Shown here in pieces: positions 51,590 through 61,563 of a DNA stretch of 64,000 bases. The notes below the pieces were generated by a model. The model saw only the letters and a program-made list of their open reading frames with translations, did not search any database and was not told the DNA's origin. The translations under genes and the position numbers were made by a program. This DNA is from Bibersteinia trehalosi. GTDB lineage: Bacteria; Pseudomonadota; Gammaproteobacteria; Enterobacterales; Pasteurellaceae. How positions within the stretch are numbered: the stretch's first letter is position 1; the number at the start of each line of letters is the position of its first letter. The stretch is from the NCBI RefSeq assembly GCF_004346205.1, contig NZ_SMAM01000007.1, forward strand, positions 1 to 64,000, given 5' to 3'.

Positions 51590-52542
51590 CGAGATGCCTT
51601 CCGTTTTCGTAAAATTAAATAGATAAAGACTAAGCCACCAAGAAATTCAATGACGACACTTAATACACCCTGCATTTTAAGCATTTGTTCAAAGATAGTT
51701 TGCCCAAGGACAAGCGTTATCACTGAAATTGCAATAGTCATAGGAATGCGAATACTATGCTGCACCTTCGGGCTAATAGCGTTTACGATAGCACAGACTA
51801 ACAAGCCGAGGAATAAAATTGGGCCGACTAACGCGGTTGAAATAGAGACTAATACTGCGCAGCAAATAAGTAATTGGCGACTAAAACGAGTGTAATCTAA
51901 GCCGAGTCCAATCGCGTATTCTTTACCGAGTAGTAGAACATCCAATTTATGCCGTTGTTGCCAAATCCAGATAAGCGTTAGCAATAGAATGGATGAGCCA
52001 ATCCAAAGTAAATCAGGTTTAACACTATTAAAATCAGCAAAGGAGGAACCTTGAGCAATGGCAAATTCATTTGGATCGATAAGGCGCTGTAGTAAGTTAT
52101 TTAAATTGCGGAATAAAACACCAAAGATAACGCCAACTAAAATCATACGGGCAATATCTTGGCTATTTTTATTTAACAAGCTAAAGAGCAATAATGAGCC
52201 ACCTAACATCATTAAACTCTCAAATAGAAATTTATAGTTCGCATCTAGTTGAGTAAAACCTAAGCCACCAACGAAAAAGACGAGTGTGGTTTGGGTAAGC
52301 AGATAGAGATGATCAAAGCCCAAAATACTTGGTGTTAAAATCGGATTGTGTGTTAGCGTTTGAAACAGTAATGTAGAAACGCCAATAGCATAGCCGATAA
52401 TAATCAACATGATTAATTTTTTGCCACGAAATGGTAGCACGAAATCCCAGTTACCGTTCGCATTGTAAGTGAGAAATAAAGCTAGCGAAGCGAAAAGCAG
52501 CAGGCAGAGTAATGAAAAAAGAGTTTTAATATTAGCTTGCAC
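51586..52542 (-). CDS. fetD: Iron-siderophore ABC transporter, permease 2
   Basis: A 318-residue FecCD-family inner-membrane permease with about nine to ten helices. The coupling-loop region with LLGKEYAIGLGLDYTRFSR (residues 202-220), and the following GPILFLGLLVCAIVNAIS segment, are typical of the family. It overlaps both neighbours (11 bp with permease 1, 4 bp with the ATPase), a compact translationally coupled operon. It is the CeuC-like partner of the preceding permease. Confidence 0.88.
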   Translation of the reverse strand: MQANIKTLFSLLCLLLFASLALFLTYNANGNWDFVLPFRGKKLIMLIIIGYAIGVSTLLFQTLTHNPILTPSILGFDHLYLLTQTTLVFFVGGLGFTQLDANYKFLFESLMMLGGSLLLFSLLNKNSQDIARMILVGVIFGVLFRNLNNLLQRLIDPNEFAIAQGSSFADFNSVKPDLLWIGSSILLLTLIWIWQQRHKLDVLLLGKEYAIGLGLDYTRFSRQLLICCAVLVSISTALVGPILFLGLLVCAIVNAISPKVQHSIRIPMTIAISVITLVLGQTIFEQMLKMQGVLSVVIEFLGGLVFIYLILRKRKASR

Positions 52543-53488
52543 GGCGTTTCCCCTTAAACAATAAATATAGGAAAATTACTGTACCGAGAATACCGAATAC
52601 GGTTGAAATTGGGATTTCATACGGCATGTTAATCACCCGTCCTAAAATATCGCAAAAGAGGACTAAATTTGCGCCTAGTAATACGACAGAGGGGAGATTT
52701 TGGCGTAAACGATCGCCGGCTAAACGTGAAATAATATTCGGCACAACTAAGCCGATAAAAGGAATTTGCCCTACCGTAACGACAACAACGGCAGTAATCA
52801 TCGCGACAATAATGAGTGCAAGCCAAGTCATTTGGCGGTAATTAATACCTAAGCTAGTGCAAAGATTTTGCCCAAGCCCCGCAATGCTGAGTTGATCAGC
52901 AAGAAAATAGACAACTAAAGCTAAAATGGCCGTGAGCCATAATAGCTCATAACGCCCTGCTAAAACGCCAGAAAAATCACCAGAGGTCCAGATACTCATC
53001 ATTTGCATACTATCGGTTTCATAAGCAATAAAAGTTCCAATAGCTTCAATAATATTGCCAAAGACAATGCCAACTAATGGGACAAGTAACTGCTGCTGTG
53101 GTGGTAAGCGTTGTAACAACAGAGAAAAAATACCAATACCGATTAAGGCACTCAGCGCCGCCAACGACATTTTGATGATTAATGCCGAAGTGGGAAACAG
53201 CAGACTGGCTGCTAAGATTCCTATTCCTGCACTTTGTGTGGCTCCAATCATGTTGGGTTCAATGAAACGGTTTTTCAACACAATCTGAAGCACCATGCCC
53301 GCCACGGCTAAGGTTGCGCCAACTAGCAAGACAGCAAGTGTTCGTGGTAGGCGACTAATGAGCAGGAGTTGTAATTGTTCTGGGGCGCTGAACAGTTGCG
53401 ACCAATGAAAATCCGCCACACCAATAGTGAGGCTAAATGGGATAAGAATAATCAGAATAAGTAGGTTTATTCGGTTTAAGGTAAGCAT
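52532..53488 (-). CDS. fetC: Iron-siderophore ABC transporter, permease 1
   Basis: A 318-residue FecCD-family permease. RLPRTLAVLLVGATLAVAGM near residue 44, then EPNMIGATQSAGIG, and later GQIPFIGLVVPNIISRLAGD are hallmark segments. The frame is open for 15 more codons upstream. I start at 53488, which fits the family. It follows the binding-protein gene by 155 bp, across a perfect 18-bp hairpin that probably lowers permease expression relative to the binding protein. Confidence 0.88.
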   Translation of the reverse strand: MLTLNRINLLILIILIPFSLTIGVADFHWSQLFSAPEQLQLLLISRLPRTLAVLLVGATLAVAGMVLQIVLKNRFIEPNMIGATQSAGIGILAASLLFPTSALIIKMSLAALSALIGIGIFSLLLQRLPPQQQLLVPLVGIVFGNIIEAIGTFIAYETDSMQMMSIWTSGDFSGVLAGRYELLWLTAILALVVYFLADQLSIAGLGQNLCTSLGINYRQMTWLALIIVAMITAVVVVTVGQIPFIGLVVPNIISRLAGDRLRQNLPSVVLLGANLVLFCDILGRVINMPYEIPISTVFGILGTVIFLYLLFKGKRRAS

Positions 53489-53589
53489 AATGGTATTATT
53501 TTTCTCATCCTGAGAGCTTGCTAAAGCGAACAAGCATATGCCGTTTATTTACTTCGCTTATTATTTCCCTAGTGTTGGGAAGAAAATAC

Positions 53590-53633
53590 CAAGCGGTTGA
53601 TTTTGCAAAAAATTCTGCAAAATCAACCGCTTG
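53590..53633. repeat. Perfect 18-bp hairpin of inverted uptake signals, fetB-fetC gap
   Basis: Arms 53590-53607 and 53616-53633 are perfectly complementary over 18 bp with an 8-base loop. Each starts with a full uptake signal and its AT-rich tail. The hairpin lies 10 bases after the fetB stop. On the minus strand no T run follows, so it may stabilise the fetB message and partly reduce readthrough. Confidence 0.8.
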
Positions 53634-53643
53634 TTAATGACGA

Positions 53644-54540
53644 TTATTTTTTCTCAAATGCTTGTTTGATGTTAGTTAAGTCGGTTTTGATCTGCTCAAC
53701 ACCACCTGGAGCGAGGTAAGAGGCAGAGCTTAGGTAGATCACATGACCATTTTTCCACGCATTTGTTTGGCGTACAAGTTCATTATCAAGTACTTGTTGT
53801 GCGGTTTGACCTTCTTGACCGATAGCCGCAATACGATCGAGTACAAATAACCAATCTGGGTTAAGTTTTTGGATAAATTCAAAGCTTACTGGCTGACCAT
53901 GTCCTTGTGCTTTTAAGTTCGGATCTGCCATTGGTACACCAAGATCGTTATGAATCCAGCTTAAGCGATAGCCTGAACCGAATGCGGCAATTTTGCCACC
54001 ATTTACTAAGATGATTAGGCCATTGCCCTTATCTTTAACGGCGGCTTTCGTTTCGTTAAACAGGGATTCAATTTCAGCTTTTAATTTTTCAGCTTCAGCC
54101 TCTTTATCAAAAAGTTTACCGAAACTATCGATACGAGTTAAGCCACTTTCAATTAACTTATCACCGTTGTCGGTCATATCAATCGTTTTCGCAATGGCGC
54201 TGACATCATCAAATTTTTTTGCAGTGCGAGTACCAACAATAATGAGATCTGGTTTTAATTCATTTAATGCCTCTAAATTTGGCTCAAAAACCGTGCCAAC
54301 ATTTTTAGCTTGTTCAATAGAGGGTTTGACATAAGGTAACACTTTGCTTACCTCTGCCACGCCATCCATTTTGACTCCTAACGCGTGTAATGTATCAATA
54401 CTGCCGGTATCAAAAACGGCGATTTTGCTAGGTGTAGAAAGCGCGACTTCACCACGTGCAGTTGGGATCGTGACATCTTTAGCAAACGCAGAAAGTGCGA
54501 ATACTGAGAGAGAAAGAGCAACTAAGGTTTTTTTTAACAT
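53644..54540 (-). CDS. fetB: Ferric-siderophore periplasmic binding protein, CeuE/FetB-like
   Basis: A 298-residue protein with a signal peptide (SAFA-KDV, cleavage after residue 20). It resembles CeuE/FetB, which bind catecholate siderophores. All five residues known to contact ferric siderophore in Campylobacter CeuE (Arg118, Arg205, His227, Arg249, Tyr288) have counterparts at a constant offset of 13: Arg105, Arg192, His214, Arg236, Tyr275. This supports binding of tetradentate or linear catecholates. The frame extends 26 codons upstream. AAGGA before the ATG at 54540 decides the start. It is the first gene of the leftward operon and divergent from the FetA-like receptor. Confidence 0.9.
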   Translation of the reverse strand: MLKKTLVALSLSVFALSAFAKDVTIPTARGEVALSTPSKIAVFDTGSIDTLHALGVKMDGVAEVSKVLPYVKPSIEQAKNVGTVFEPNLEALNELKPDLIIVGTRTAKKFDDVSAIAKTIDMTDNGDKLIESGLTRIDSFGKLFDKEAEAEKLKAEIESLFNETKAAVKDKGNGLIILVNGGKIAAFGSGYRLSWIHNDLGVPMADPNLKAQGHGQPVSFEFIQKLNPDWLFVLDRIAAIGQEGQTAQQVLDNELVRQTNAWKNGHVIYLSSASYLAPGGVEQIKTDLTNIKQAFEKK

Positions 54541-54574
54541 AATAAAGGTCCTTATTAAATGAAAAAACTTCTCA

Positions 54575-54602
54575 ATTCTAAGCATATTTTGATTTTTGTA
54601 AA
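54575..54602 (-). promoter_or_regulatory. Probable fetB promoter
   Basis: On the minus strand TTTACA (54597-54602) and TAGAAT (54575-54580) are separated by 16 bp, about 35 bp before the fetB start. Both hexamers match sigma70 at 5 of 6 positions. No convincing Fur box overlaps this promoter. Confidence 0.5.
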
Positions 54603-54636
54603 TAGAAATTAAAAACATTACAATTTTTTTACAAGT

Positions 54637-54668
54637 GATATTGATTTTTATTAAATGATTGCTAGAAT
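54637..54668 (+). promoter_or_regulatory. fetA promoter with overlapping candidate Fur box
   Basis: TTGATT (54641-54646) and TAGAAT (54663-54668) with a 16-bp spacer form a likely promoter 42 bp before fetA. GATATTGATTTTTATTAAA (54637-54655) matches the 19-bp Fur consensus at 13 positions and covers the -35. This is the geometry expected for iron repression. Confidence 0.55.
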
Positions 54669-54709
54669 GCCAAAAGTTACAAATTTTTACACTTACATAA
54701 GGAACTTTT

Positions 54710-56830
54710 ATGCGATTCGTTAAAACACAACTGGCTGCGGCTGTTTTTGTTGCTGTTTCTTCTCTTGCCTATGCAGAAGAAGTGGCTCATCTTGGTGTTG
54801 TTTCTGTAGTTGCTGAAAACGCAGGGGCAAAAAGCAGAACAAATGTCGTGACATTGCAAGATTTAAATAAAGGAACGAAAGAAGATTTGCGAGGCGTGTT
54901 AAGCGCAGAACCCGCAATCAACTTTGGTGGTGGTACAGGTGGCACATCTCAATGGACGACTATCCGCGGGATGGGGCAAGACCAAATTGATATCAAAGTT
55001 GATAACACATATAGCGATACACAGCTTTTCCATCACCAAAGCCGTTTTATGTTAGATCCGAGCCTAATCAAACGTATTGATGTGCGTAAAGGTGCAGGCT
55101 CTGCGAGTGCAGGTATTGGTGCAACAAGTGGCTCAATTGAGGCAACAACCGTTGATGCACAAGATTTATTACGCGAAGGGCAGGAATTTGGCTTTAAATT
55201 AAATGCAGGCGTAAGCAGTAATAAAGGTCATTCACAAGGAGCTAGCGTTTACGGAAAATCTGGAGCATTTGATGCACTTTTAAGTGGTAACTGGGAAACC
55301 GCCGAAAATTATAAAGGCGGTAAAGGCTACACGAATAAAGAGGGCAGCGATACAGTTAAAAATAGTGCGTTAGGCCAGCGTGGTTTATTAGCAAAATTAG
55401 GTTTTGATATTAATGAAAATAACCGTTTAGTGTTAAGCCATCGCCAAGAACGTTATCATGGTGAACGTGCATTACGTGAAGAGTTTGATTTTTCACAAGA
55501 TTGGGCAACTGCTGAAACGCTAACAAAAGAGAAAGAAAAACAAGGTTATACCTTAGGTGCACGAGCAGGTGTTGGTCGCAGTGGTAAGCCGACTTATTAC
55601 TTATTAGATAAGAATGGGGCTACGGTTGCTAATGATGAAAATAACCAACCGCGTTATCGTATTACTACGCAAAATACCACGAATCTTGAATGGATTAGCA
55701 AAAACTTAGGTTTTATCACAGAATTAAAGGCAAATGCTTATGTGATGGAGAAATCTCGTGAAGAAACAGATAGCCATTCTAAAACTAAAGTGACGACTAA
55801 AGGTGCAAATATTAACTTTGATTCTGAAATTGGTAGCAATCATTTAGTGAAATATGGGGTAAATTACCGCCATCAAGAAGGGAAACCAAATTCGATCGAA
55901 GCTTTTGCGAAAAATCGTAGAACTGGTGCGCTTGAAGCGACAGGGGTAACGAATCGTCAAGAAAAAGAAGATATCGGTGTTTATGCAGAAGGTATCTGGG
56001 GATTCGGGCCTGTCACAATGACAACAGGTTTACGCTATGATCATTTCGATTTTAAAGCGAATAACGGCAAAAAAGCGAGTGATGGTGAATTTAATCCAAG
56101 TGTAGGTTTAATTTGGGAGGTGGCAACAGGATTTAGCTTAAATACCAATTTAAACTATGCAACACGTAGTCCTCGTTTGTATGAAGTGGCATTAAGTGGT
56201 TCTGGTGTGCGTAGCGTAGCGGATAACTTAAAAGCAGAAAAAGCGCGTAACACAGAAATTGGTTTCAACTATGATTACAATGACCAAATTTCATTAAATG
56301 GTAGCTACTTCTGGCAAAAAGTGAAAGATGCTCACGCTGTATTGAATAATACCATCGTGAATTCTGCATTAGTACGTAACCACGGCTATGAATTAGGTGC
56401 AGCCTATAAACAAGGCGGTTTCAAATTCCGTTTAGGCGTGGCAGATAGCAAACCAGAAACTTACACCTTCAATGGTGCAAGTTTAGATAGCACGGTATAT
56501 GCAGTGGCAACCGGTCGTACATGGACTGCTGCAATTTCTTATAAATTTGAACAACCAAGTCTTGAAATTGGTTGGAAAGGTCGCTTTGTGGAAGGTGAAA
56601 CAGGCACACCTAGCCGTGGTTCAAATGCAGCTAGCACCAATGTTAAACAAGCAGGTTATGGCGTGAATGATTTCTACGCAAGCTGGGAAGCAAATAAAAA
56701 CTTAACGCTTAACTTTGCTGTGAATAATGCATTCAATAAAAATTATAAGAGCCATAGCCAACGTGCTGGCGCAAGTAGTTTAGCGGGTGCAGGTCGTGAT
56801 TTCCGTCTAAAAGCGGACTACACTTTCTAA
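54710..56830 (+). CDS. fetA: FetA/FrpB-like TonB-dependent siderophore receptor
   Basis: A 706-residue outer-membrane receptor with a signal peptide (AYA-EEV near residue 22). It resembles Neisseria FetA (FrpB), a ferric enterobactin and catecholate receptor. Shared segments include SRTNVVTLQD at residues 42-51, NFGGGTGGTSQW, RGMGQDQIDIKVDNTYSD, GAGSASAGIGATSG, and the barrel end RDFRLKADYTF with terminal Phe. AAGGAAC precedes the ATG. The divergent CeuE-like transporter genes complete the import path, though the exact ligand is untested. Confidence 0.9.
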   Translation: MRFVKTQLAAAVFVAVSSLAYAEEVAHLGVVSVVAENAGAKSRTNVVTLQDLNKGTKEDLRGVLSAEPAINFGGGTGGTSQWTTIRGMGQDQIDIKVDNTYSDTQLFHHQSRFMLDPSLIKRIDVRKGAGSASAGIGATSGSIEATTVDAQDLLREGQEFGFKLNAGVSSNKGHSQGASVYGKSGAFDALLSGNWETAENYKGGKGYTNKEGSDTVKNSALGQRGLLAKLGFDINENNRLVLSHRQERYHGERALREEFDFSQDWATAETLTKEKEKQGYTLGARAGVGRSGKPTYYLLDKNGATVANDENNQPRYRITTQNTTNLEWISKNLGFITELKANAYVMEKSREETDSHSKTKVTTKGANINFDSEIGSNHLVKYGVNYRHQEGKPNSIEAFAKNRRTGALEATGVTNRQEKEDIGVYAEGIWGFGPVTMTTGLRYDHFDFKANNGKKASDGEFNPSVGLIWEVATGFSLNTNLNYATRSPRLYEVALSGSGVRSVADNLKAEKARNTEIGFNYDYNDQISLNGSYFWQKVKDAHAVLNNTIVNSALVRNHGYELGAAYKQGGFKFRLGVADSKPETYTFNGASLDSTVYAVATGRTWTAAISYKFEQPSLEIGWKGRFVEGETGTPSRGSNAASTNVKQAGYGVNDFYASWEANKNLTLNFAVNNAFNKNYKSHSQRAGASSLAGAGRDFRLKADYTF

Positions 56831-56894
56831 GAATTTGAGTAAACGCATAACAAGCGGTCAAAATCTTGAAAAAATTTGCAATTTGGGGCGGTAA

Positions 56895-57587
<693 letters not shown>

Positions 57588-57596
57588 TCTACACAG

Positions 57597-57622
57597 AGGC
57601 AGAGAGGATTCTCTGCCTTTTT
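57597..57622 (+). terminator. adk terminator
   Basis: AGGCAGAG and CTCTGCCT (57597-57604 and 57611-57618) form a perfect 8-bp stem followed by five T, 10 bases after the adk stop. Its T run overlaps the stop region of the convergent fbpC gene. Confidence 0.85.
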
Positions 57623-58631
57623 AATATAGAATAAATTCTCGGATTTTAAAGCTAATTTCAACTCGCTGTGCGAGATTAAATTCTTGGTTTTGATAAACGG
57701 TCAATTCTACTTCATTGACTTTCACCTGATAACGATAATATAAACCTAAAAACAATTTACTGCAGATCTCTCCAACGCCCTGTTCGCTGCTTTTGAGGTG
57801 CAATTGTTCTGGGCGAAGCAACCATTGATAATGCCCTTTGGTAATTTGCATTTCAGGGAAAAGACGATATTCACCGATAGGGCTGTGTAGTATTTTCTTA
57901 TCACTGACAAAGCATGCCAAATAGTTTGTACCACCAAGGAAATCCGCCACAAATGAATTGATAGGAGTATGGTAAAGCTCGCTTGCCGTACCAAACTGCA
58001 CAATTTTACCTTGAGCCATTACCGCAATTTTATCAGCAAAAGCAAAGGCCTCTTCTTTACTGTGGGTAACAAAAATCGCAGGGACATTTTGGCTTTTGAG
58101 AATTTGCTTAATCTCTTGAATCATAGCATAGCGAGTTTGGCTATCAATGTTAGAGAAAGGCTCATCAAGCAATAACAATTCGGGGTTACAGGCTAATGCT
58201 CTTGCTATTGCAACACGTTGCTGCTGACCGCCTGATAATTCGTGGGGGAAACGCTGTTCAAAGCCTTGTAATTTTACGACTGATAGCATTTGCACGGTGA
58301 TTTGTTGTTGTTCTGAACGGGGTAATTTACTTAATCCAAATTGAATGTTCTCGGCAACAGTTAAATGTGGAAACAGCGCATAATCTTGGAAAATCAGCCC
58401 GATTTTACGATCTTCCACTGCTTTGCTTTTTAAGCAACAGCCGGCAAGCTGAATTTCACCTTGCTCGATCGGCAACAAGCCTGCAATGGCTTTCAGTAAG
58501 GTTGTTTTTCCACAGCCACTTGCACCAAGTAGGCAGATGATTTCATTTTCATTCACGTTTAGATACAACTCTTTAAGCACATTCGTTGAGCCAAAGCTGA
58601 GATTAAGGTTTTGAATGGTTAATACAGACAT
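57621..58631 (-). CDS. fbpC: Ferric iron ABC transporter, ATPase
   Basis: FbpC powers import of free ferric iron delivered by FbpA. The 336-residue protein has Walker A GASGCGKTT at residues 36-44, LSGGQ at 132-136, Walker B LLLLDEP at 152-158, and a C-terminal regulatory domain. GAGGAA lies before the ATG. It is the last gene of the leftward fbpABC operon, 70 bp after fbpB. Confidence 0.93.
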   Translation of the reverse strand: MSVLTIQNLNLSFGSTNVLKELYLNVNENEIICLLGASGCGKTTLLKAIAGLLPIEQGEIQLAGCCLKSKAVEDRKIGLIFQDYALFPHLTVAENIQFGLSKLPRSEQQQITVQMLSVVKLQGFEQRFPHELSGGQQQRVAIARALACNPELLLLDEPFSNIDSQTRYAMIQEIKQILKSQNVPAIFVTHSKEEAFAFADKIAVMAQGKIVQFGTASELYHTPINSFVADFLGGTNYLACFVSDKKILHSPIGEYRLFPEMQITKGHYQWLLRPEQLHLKSSEQGVGEICSKLFLGLYYRYQVKVNEVELTVYQNQEFNLAQRVEISFKIREFILY

Positions 58632-58701
58632 ATTTTCCTCATCGTGTACAACTTGTTGCGTAAAAATGATATCAATGATGCAATAAGTTATCTCTATATT
58701 T

Positions 58702-60351
58702 TTAGCGTTCTTTTTCCGATTGTGAGACTAATGCCCTAGTGAGCCAAATTACGGGCAATAATCCGACTAAAACTAACACGATAGCAGGCATTGCTGCTTG
58801 CTCTAATTGCTCATCAGAAGTAAACGCAAAAACGTGTGTCGCAAGGGTGTCAAAATTAAATGGACGTAGTAGCAAAGAGGCGTTTAGTTCTTTCATCCCT
58901 TCAATAAAAACCATTAATCCTCCGGTAATAATTCCTTTATAAATCAAAGGAACATGTATATTCAGGAACATTGAAATGCCACTTTTGCCCAATGTTTGGC
59001 TTGCCATATCTAATGATGGTGAAATTTTACCGAGTGAGGTTTCGAGGCTGCCAATCGCCATTGCCGAGAAGCGAATTGTATAGGCAAAGACTAAGGCAAA
59101 AAGTGAACCCGAGAAAATCAAACCAACAGGTGATAAATGTAATGCTTTAAGCCAAGCGTGTAGTTGATGATCAGCAAAGGTTAAAGGAGAAAGTAAGCCA
59201 ATTGCCAGCACTGTGCCTGGAATCGCATAACCTAACGATGAAAGTGAAAGCGACAAGCGGGTCAATTTAGACGAAAATTTACCAAAAGATAAACGGTGAG
59301 CTAGATGCAATAAGATCGCAACAAATACGCTACATATCGCTGCAAGAATAGAGACTTTCAAACTATTTAGCGCATATTGTACAAAATCCAAATTCCAGGA
59401 TTCTTCAAAGTATTCATAAGACCAATAAAGTAACCGGCCAAGCGGTAAGAAAAAGGCAAGAGCAAGTAAGCCCCAGCACCATACCAGCGCCAGCCTCAAT
59501 TTCCAGCCTGTGAGGGTTTTGAAAGAGTTTTTTTTCTCATAACCTCGTTGATAGCTTTTTTGACGGTGGCGACTGTATTGTTCCAACAGTAAAAAAACTA
59601 GCACCATTAATAACATAAAAATTGCAATTTGGCTTGCTGTACCTAAATCATGATAGCCAAGCCATGAATCATAAATGGCAGTGGTGAGTGTTGGGATAGC
59701 AAAATAGGCAACTGTGCCAAAATCACTCAATGTTTCCATGGCGACTAAGGCAATCCCAATAGCAATCGCAGGGTGAATCAGCGGAAGGGTGATACGCTGA
59801 AAAATTTGGTAAGGTTTTGCACCTAGTATTTGGGCACTTTGGACTAAGTTTTCAGATTGTTCTAATAAAGCAACTCGCACCAGCAGGAAAATATAAGGAT
59901 AAAGCACTAAGGCAAGAACGAAGCAGGCTCCATAAAGAGTGCGAATTTGCGGAAACCAGTAATCTTGCGGTGTACTCCAGCCAAATAGTGATCGCAATAG
60001 TATTTGGAAATTGCCTGAATAATCTAATAAGTCGGTATAAAGATAGGCGACTAAATAAGCCGGCATTGCTAAAGGTAAACAGAGCAGCCATTGTAAGGTT
60101 TTTTGTCCGTAAAAGCGGTAATTTGCCACGATCCAAGCGCTTGGTAATGCAAAAAAAAGTGCAAGAAGCACCGTGCCAAATACAAGCAGTGTAGAGTTTA
60201 TCAAATAAGTGCCAAGCATTGTTTGCCACAAATGTGATAAATTTTGCCACTGCCCATCAACGGCATGATAGCCAATCGCTAATAAGGGAAGTAGGGTAAT
60301 TAAAGTAATCAGTAAAGCAATGATTTTCCAGCTAAGGTAACTCAGTTTCAT
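58702..60351 (-). CDS. fbpB: Ferric iron ABC transporter, permease
   Basis: A 549-residue inner-membrane protein with two fused permease halves, about twelve helices in all. Each half has a binding-protein-dependent transport signature, such as AQILGAKPYQIFQRITLPL in the first half and ASQTLGKSGISMFLNIHVPL in the second. This fused form is normal for FbpB/AfuB. It follows fbpA by 95 bp, a gap filled by a palindromic repeat, with a poor ribosome binding site before the ATG. Confidence 0.93.
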   Translation of the reverse strand: MKLSYLSWKIIALLITLITLLPLLAIGYHAVDGQWQNLSHLWQTMLGTYLINSTLLVFGTVLLALFFALPSAWIVANYRFYGQKTLQWLLCLPLAMPAYLVAYLYTDLLDYSGNFQILLRSLFGWSTPQDYWFPQIRTLYGACFVLALVLYPYIFLLVRVALLEQSENLVQSAQILGAKPYQIFQRITLPLIHPAIAIGIALVAMETLSDFGTVAYFAIPTLTTAIYDSWLGYHDLGTASQIAIFMLLMVLVFLLLEQYSRHRQKSYQRGYEKKNSFKTLTGWKLRLALVWCWGLLALAFFLPLGRLLYWSYEYFEESWNLDFVQYALNSLKVSILAAICSVFVAILLHLAHRLSFGKFSSKLTRLSLSLSSLGYAIPGTVLAIGLLSPLTFADHQLHAWLKALHLSPVGLIFSGSLFALVFAYTIRFSAMAIGSLETSLGKISPSLDMASQTLGKSGISMFLNIHVPLIYKGIITGGLMVFIEGMKELNASLLLRPFNFDTLATHVFAFTSDEQLEQAAMPAIVLVLVGLLPVIWLTRALVSQSEKER

Positions 60352-60371
60352 TATTTAATAATGTTTGATCA

Positions 60372-60407
60372 AATTCCCCTCTTTGGCAAAGCAGGGAGAG
60401 GGGAGTT
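60372..60407. repeat. CCCCTCTTTG-type hairpin between fbpA and fbpB
   Basis: AATTCCCCTCT and AGAGGGGAGTT (60372-60382 and 60397-60407) form an 11-bp stem with one wobble pair around a 14-base loop. It is related to the hairpin after focA (33279-33303). Placed just after the binding-protein gene without a T run, it could protect the fbpA message. Confidence 0.6.
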
Positions 60408-60446
60408 GGAATTGCACAAACTTAAGTTTACTGCACTGATGAGGTA

Positions 60447-61472
60447 TTATTTTGCATCAAACTCATCAAATTTAACTTCATCAACTAATTTCAATGCTTT
60501 TTCGTAATTAGCTGCAATTTCTTCTAATTTGATGGTGTCTGCAGTGAATGAGCCCCAGCCTTTCACAATTGCTGATGGCTCTACGCCAACTTTTACTGGG
60601 TATTCGTGATTAAGTTTTGCATAGAGAGCTTGTGCTTTATCGCCACTGAGATATTCAATCAATTTGATCGCATTTTCTTTATGTGGCGCGTGTTTCGCAA
60701 TGACTACACCACTAATATTTACATGTGTGCCAAATTGACCTGTCGGGAAGTTGATTTCTGCGGCTTCAGCCCAAGCACGACGTTTTTCGTCGTCTAACAA
60801 TTTACCGTAATAGTAGCTGTTACCTAGCGCATAATCACATACGCCTTCTTTGATTGCTTTGATTTGATCTCGATCGCCACCTTGTGGTTTTTGGGCAAGG
60901 TTAGCTTTTAAACCTTGTAAGAATGCTTTAGTTTTTTCTTCGCCATAGTGAGCAATCATTGAGGCAAATAATGACACATTGTAAGAGTTTTTACCTGAAC
61001 GCACACATACTTTGCCTTTATATTCTGGTTTGGCTAAGTCTAAATAGTCAAAGCCTACTGGCAATTTGCCTACGCGTTCTTTCGAGGTGTAAATCGCTCT
61101 AGCACGAGTCGTTAATCCAAACCATTCGTTATTTGAATCACGATATTGAGCGGGAATATTTTCTTGCAAAACGTGTGATTCCGCTTTTTGTGCTAAACCT
61201 GCGTTTACAATTTCCATAACACGTGCAATATCTACAGTGAGTAATACATCAGCAGGGCTAAGCTCACCTTCTTTTTTCACACGTTCAACCAAGCCTTTGT
61301 CAGCAAAGATAATGTTTACTTTAATACCGGTATCTTTCTCAAAATTTTTGAGCATAGGCTCAATGAGATAAGGTTGGCGGTAAGAGTAGATATTAATCTC
61401 TTCTGCAGCAAATGCATTCGTAGAGAAGAGGGTTGAACAGGCGAGAGCCAAAGTAGAAAGGGATTTTTTCAT
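60447..61472 (-). CDS. fbpA: Ferric iron-binding periplasmic protein FbpA
   Basis: FbpA carries ferric iron across the periplasm to FbpBC. The 341-residue precursor has a signal peptide cleaved near AFAA-EE. The three tyrosines that hold iron in Mannheimia haemolytica FbpA (mature 142, 198, 199) correspond to Tyr164, Tyr220 and Tyr221 here, an offset of 22 that fits a mature start at residue 23. Cys156 and Cys212 likely form the conserved disulfide. A strong AAGGAG precedes the ATG. It heads the fbpABC operon. Confidence 0.95.
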   Translation of the reverse strand: MKKSLSTLALACSTLFSTNAFAAEEINIYSYRQPYLIEPMLKNFEKDTGIKVNIIFADKGLVERVKKEGELSPADVLLTVDIARVMEIVNAGLAQKAESHVLQENIPAQYRDSNNEWFGLTTRARAIYTSKERVGKLPVGFDYLDLAKPEYKGKVCVRSGKNSYNVSLFASMIAHYGEEKTKAFLQGLKANLAQKPQGGDRDQIKAIKEGVCDYALGNSYYYGKLLDDEKRRAWAEAAEINFPTGQFGTHVNISGVVIAKHAPHKENAIKLIEYLSGDKAQALYAKLNHEYPVKVGVEPSAIVKGWGSFTADTIKLEEIAANYEKALKLVDEVKFDEFDAK

Positions 61473-61503
61473 GGAGGTCTCCTTTTAATGTTTGTTAATG
61501 AAC

Positions 61504-61529
61504 AAAAACGCGTGAAGTCTACGTGTTTT
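61504..61529 (-). terminator. Possible priA terminator overlapping the fbpA promoter
   Basis: Minus-strand AAAACACGT and ACGCGTTTT (61521-61529 and 61505-61513) form a 9-bp stem with one mismatch, followed by TTTTT. It lies 35 bases after the priA stop. Because the -10 of the proposed fbpA promoter falls in its loop, only one of the two functions may be real. Confidence 0.45.
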
Positions 61530-61558
61530 TTATGTTTTTATCAATAATTATTCTTATT
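61516..61558 (-). promoter_or_regulatory. fbpA promoter with overlapping candidate Fur box
   Basis: On the minus strand TTGATA (61539-61544) and TAGACT (61516-61521) are spaced by 17 bp, about 45 bp before fbpA. AATAAGAATAATTATTGAT (61540-61558) matches the Fur consensus at 12 of 19 positions and covers the -35. The downstream -10 overlaps a hairpin that also looks like a priA terminator (61504-61529). Confidence 0.5.
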
Positions 61559-61563
61559 TGTAA

